Shown one piece after another: positions 62,839 through 64,000 of a DNA stretch of 64,000 bases. Source of the stretch: Pseudonocardia kunmingensis (GTDB taxonomy: Bacteria; Actinomycetota; Actinomycetes; Mycobacteriales; Pseudonocardiaceae); contig NZ_VFPA01000001.1 in assembly GCF_006716445.1 (NCBI RefSeq), forward strand, positions 1,798,001 through 1,862,000, in the 5' to 3' direction. The translations under genes were made by a program, and so were the position numbers. Each line of letters begins with the position of its first letter. Position 1 is the stretch's first letter. The notes beneath the pieces were generated by a model. It ran no database searches, had not been told where the DNA came from, and was given only the letters and a program-made list of their open reading frames with translations.

Positions 62839-63741
62839 TCAGCCGATCTCCACGCGGGCGCCGGTGGCGTCGACGGGCAGCGGGAGGGCCGTGAAGCCGT
62901 CCAGCGCCACGTCGGCCGGGAGGGTGCCGTCGACGGGCAGTGCGAGCACCGTGGGCCCGGCTCCGGAGATCGCGGCCGGGACGCCCCGCTCGCGCAGCGC
63001 GTCCACCAGGTCCGCCGAAGCCGGGTAGGCCGGACGGCGGTAGCCCTGGTGCAGCCGGTCCTCGGTGGCGGGCAGCAACAGCTCGGGACGCTGGGTGAAG
63101 GCCAGCACCGCGAGCGCGGTCCTGCTGCCGGTGAAGGCGGCGTCCACCAGCGGAACCCGCTCGGGCAGGAGCCCGCGGGTGGTGCTGGTGAGCGACTCGG
63201 TCCCCGCGACGAGCGCCACCGGGCGGATGCCCGGGTGCGCATCGAGCCGTACAGCGTGGAACCGCTCGGCGGTATTCCCGGGCGTCTCCCAGGCCACCAC
63301 GAAACCGCCGAGCAGGCTGGCCGCCGCGTTGTCGGCGTGGCCCTCCATCCCGGCCGCGACCTGCAGGACCGTGTCGCGCTCCAGCTCGACGTCGCGCCCG
63401 GCGAGCACCACGGCCGCGACGGCGCCGGCCACCGCGGCCGCCGCGGAGCTGCCGAGCCCGCGCGAGTGCGGGATGGCGTTGCGGCAGCGCAGCCGCAGCC
63501 CCGACGGTGCGTCGCCGACGATGTTCCAGGCCGTGCGCATCGCCTTGACGACGAGGTGGCTCTCGTCGCACGGCACGCGACCCGCCCCCTCGCCCCCGAC
63601 GTCGACCGTGAGGCCGTCCGCAGCCACGGACGCCTCGATCTCGTCGTGGAGCCCGAGCGCGAGCCCGAGGGCGTCGAAGCCGGGGCCGAGGTTCGCCGAC
63701 GACGCCGGCACCCGCACCCGGACCTCCGACGGGCGCCCCAT
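62839..63741 (-). CDS. thrB: Homoserine kinase
   Basis: 300 residues of the GHMP kinase family. ATP loop IPHSRGLGSSAAAAVAG, N-terminal VRVPASSANLGPGFDALGLA and C-terminal ISGAGPTVLAL. It phosphorylates homoserine for threonine synthase, encoded just upstream. ATG 63741; 76 nt separate it from thrC. Confidence 0.96.
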   Translation of the reverse strand: MGRPSEVRVRVPASSANLGPGFDALGLALGLHDEIEASVAADGLTVDVGGEGAGRVPCDESHLVVKAMRTAWNIVGDAPSGLRLRCRNAIPHSRGLGSSAAAAVAGAVAAVVLAGRDVELERDTVLQVAAGMEGHADNAAASLLGGFVVAWETPGNTAERFHAVRLDAHPGIRPVALVAGTESLTSTTRGLLPERVPLVDAAFTGSRTALAVLAFTQRPELLLPATEDRLHQGYRRPAYPASADLVDALRERGVPAAISGAGPTVLALPVDGTLPADVALDGFTALPLPVDATGARVEIG

Positions 63742-63817
63742 CAGCGCTCACCCGCCTTCGGCGGTCGTGGGTGGATATGGGTGTTGCAGCACTCGTACCC
63801 GTTCACGGGACCGGAGG

Positions 63818-64000
63818 TCACGCGAGTTCCAGGGCGGCGGCGACGGCGGCCGGGTCGATCGGCACCACCGTGGGCTCCGGCGCGGCGAGCAGGGCCGTGT
63901 CGGGGTCCTTCAGGCCGTGGCCGGTGACGGTGCACACGACCAGCGACCCGCGCGGCAGCGTGCCGTCGGCCGCCGACTGCAGCAGCCCGGCGACGCTGGC
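63818..64000 (-). CDS. thrC: Threonine synthase, C-terminal end (partial)
   Basis: The last 60 codons are in the window: [40 protein letters not shown] and [16 protein letters not shown]. The [11 protein letters not shown] segment is diagnostic for threonine synthase. The gene continues beyond position 64000. PLP-dependent conversion of phosphohomoserine to threonine, in operon order thrC-thrB. Confidence 0.93.
   Translation of the reverse strand, partial: ASVAGLLQSAADGTLPRGSLVVCTVTGHGLKDPDTALLAAPEPTVVPIDPAAVAAALELA

Overview
The window is very GC-rich, with many GTG starts and mostly G or C at third codon positions. Its gene order is typical of Actinobacteria: thrC-thrB-rho-rpmE-prfA-prmC-sua5-glyA-wecA-atpI-atpBEFHAGDC-DUF2550, with a PduO-type adenosyltransferase, an Asp-type murA, nucS and an epimerase/thiolase pair nearby. 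NucS, the Asp117 MurA, a DivIVA-domain protein and crotonyl-CoA carboxylase/reductase fit a soil actinomycete. Pseudonocardiaceae is my best guess, by inference only. No rRNA, tRNA, CRISPR array, transposase or prophage gene was seen.

Layout. 0-6.4 kb: adenosine deaminase, thioredoxin-TPR protein, small membrane protein, thiamine-binding-like protein, MarR regulator, then an operon of a pentapeptide-repeat membrane protein and an HTH protein. 6.4-7.4 kb: gene-free block with a large inverted-repeat element. 7.4-17.6 kb: MeaB, thiolase, methylmalonyl-CoA epimerase, Ccr, DivIVA-like protein, zinc-ribbon protein, tandem 3-hydroxybutyryl-CoA dehydrogenase, aldehyde dehydrogenase, a decayed VapBC-like pair and NucS. 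17.7-22.3 kb: WYL regulator, NUDIX hydrolase, TetR-P450 operon and an ECHDC3-like protein. 22.4-23.3 kb: second copy of the large inverted-repeat element. 23.4-27.3 kb: ectoine-type ABC importer ehuBCDA with a second binding protein facing it. 27.5-37.3 kb: 14-residue-repeat protein, GNAT, ethylmalonyl-CoA mutase, small membrane proteins, DedA and a sugar ABC importer. 37.3-45.3 kb: MurA, TetR/SDR pair, two-component system, lipoprotein hydrolase, DedA, cobalamin adenosyltransferase and an array of 22-bp repeats. 45.3-64 kb: the conserved ATP synthase, translation, Rho and threonine block, nearly all on the minus strand.

Metabolic theme. Thiolase, 3-hydroxybutyryl-CoA dehydrogenase, Ccr, epimerase, ethylmalonyl-CoA mutase, MeaB and the cobalamin adenosyltransferase make up much of an ethylmalonyl-CoA pathway (C2 assimilation; ethylmalonyl- and methylmalonyl-CoA supply). 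They lie in several operons over 37 kb. Three of their promoters (thiolase-meaB, ccr, ecm) share a CTACC-N3-C-N2-GTA-N-C motif ending 37-39 nt before the start codon. This looks like a common regulator site and is my strongest candidate for something undescribed.

Other patterns. About a dozen genes have a TANNNT box 6-7 nt before the start codon, so leaderless transcripts look common. Four intergenic repeat families occur: a 0.5-0.6 kb inverted-repeat element (2 copies), a ~50-bp palindrome with a conserved loop (3 copies), a GCACCTTGG palindrome (3 copies), and an inverted array of 22-bp units.
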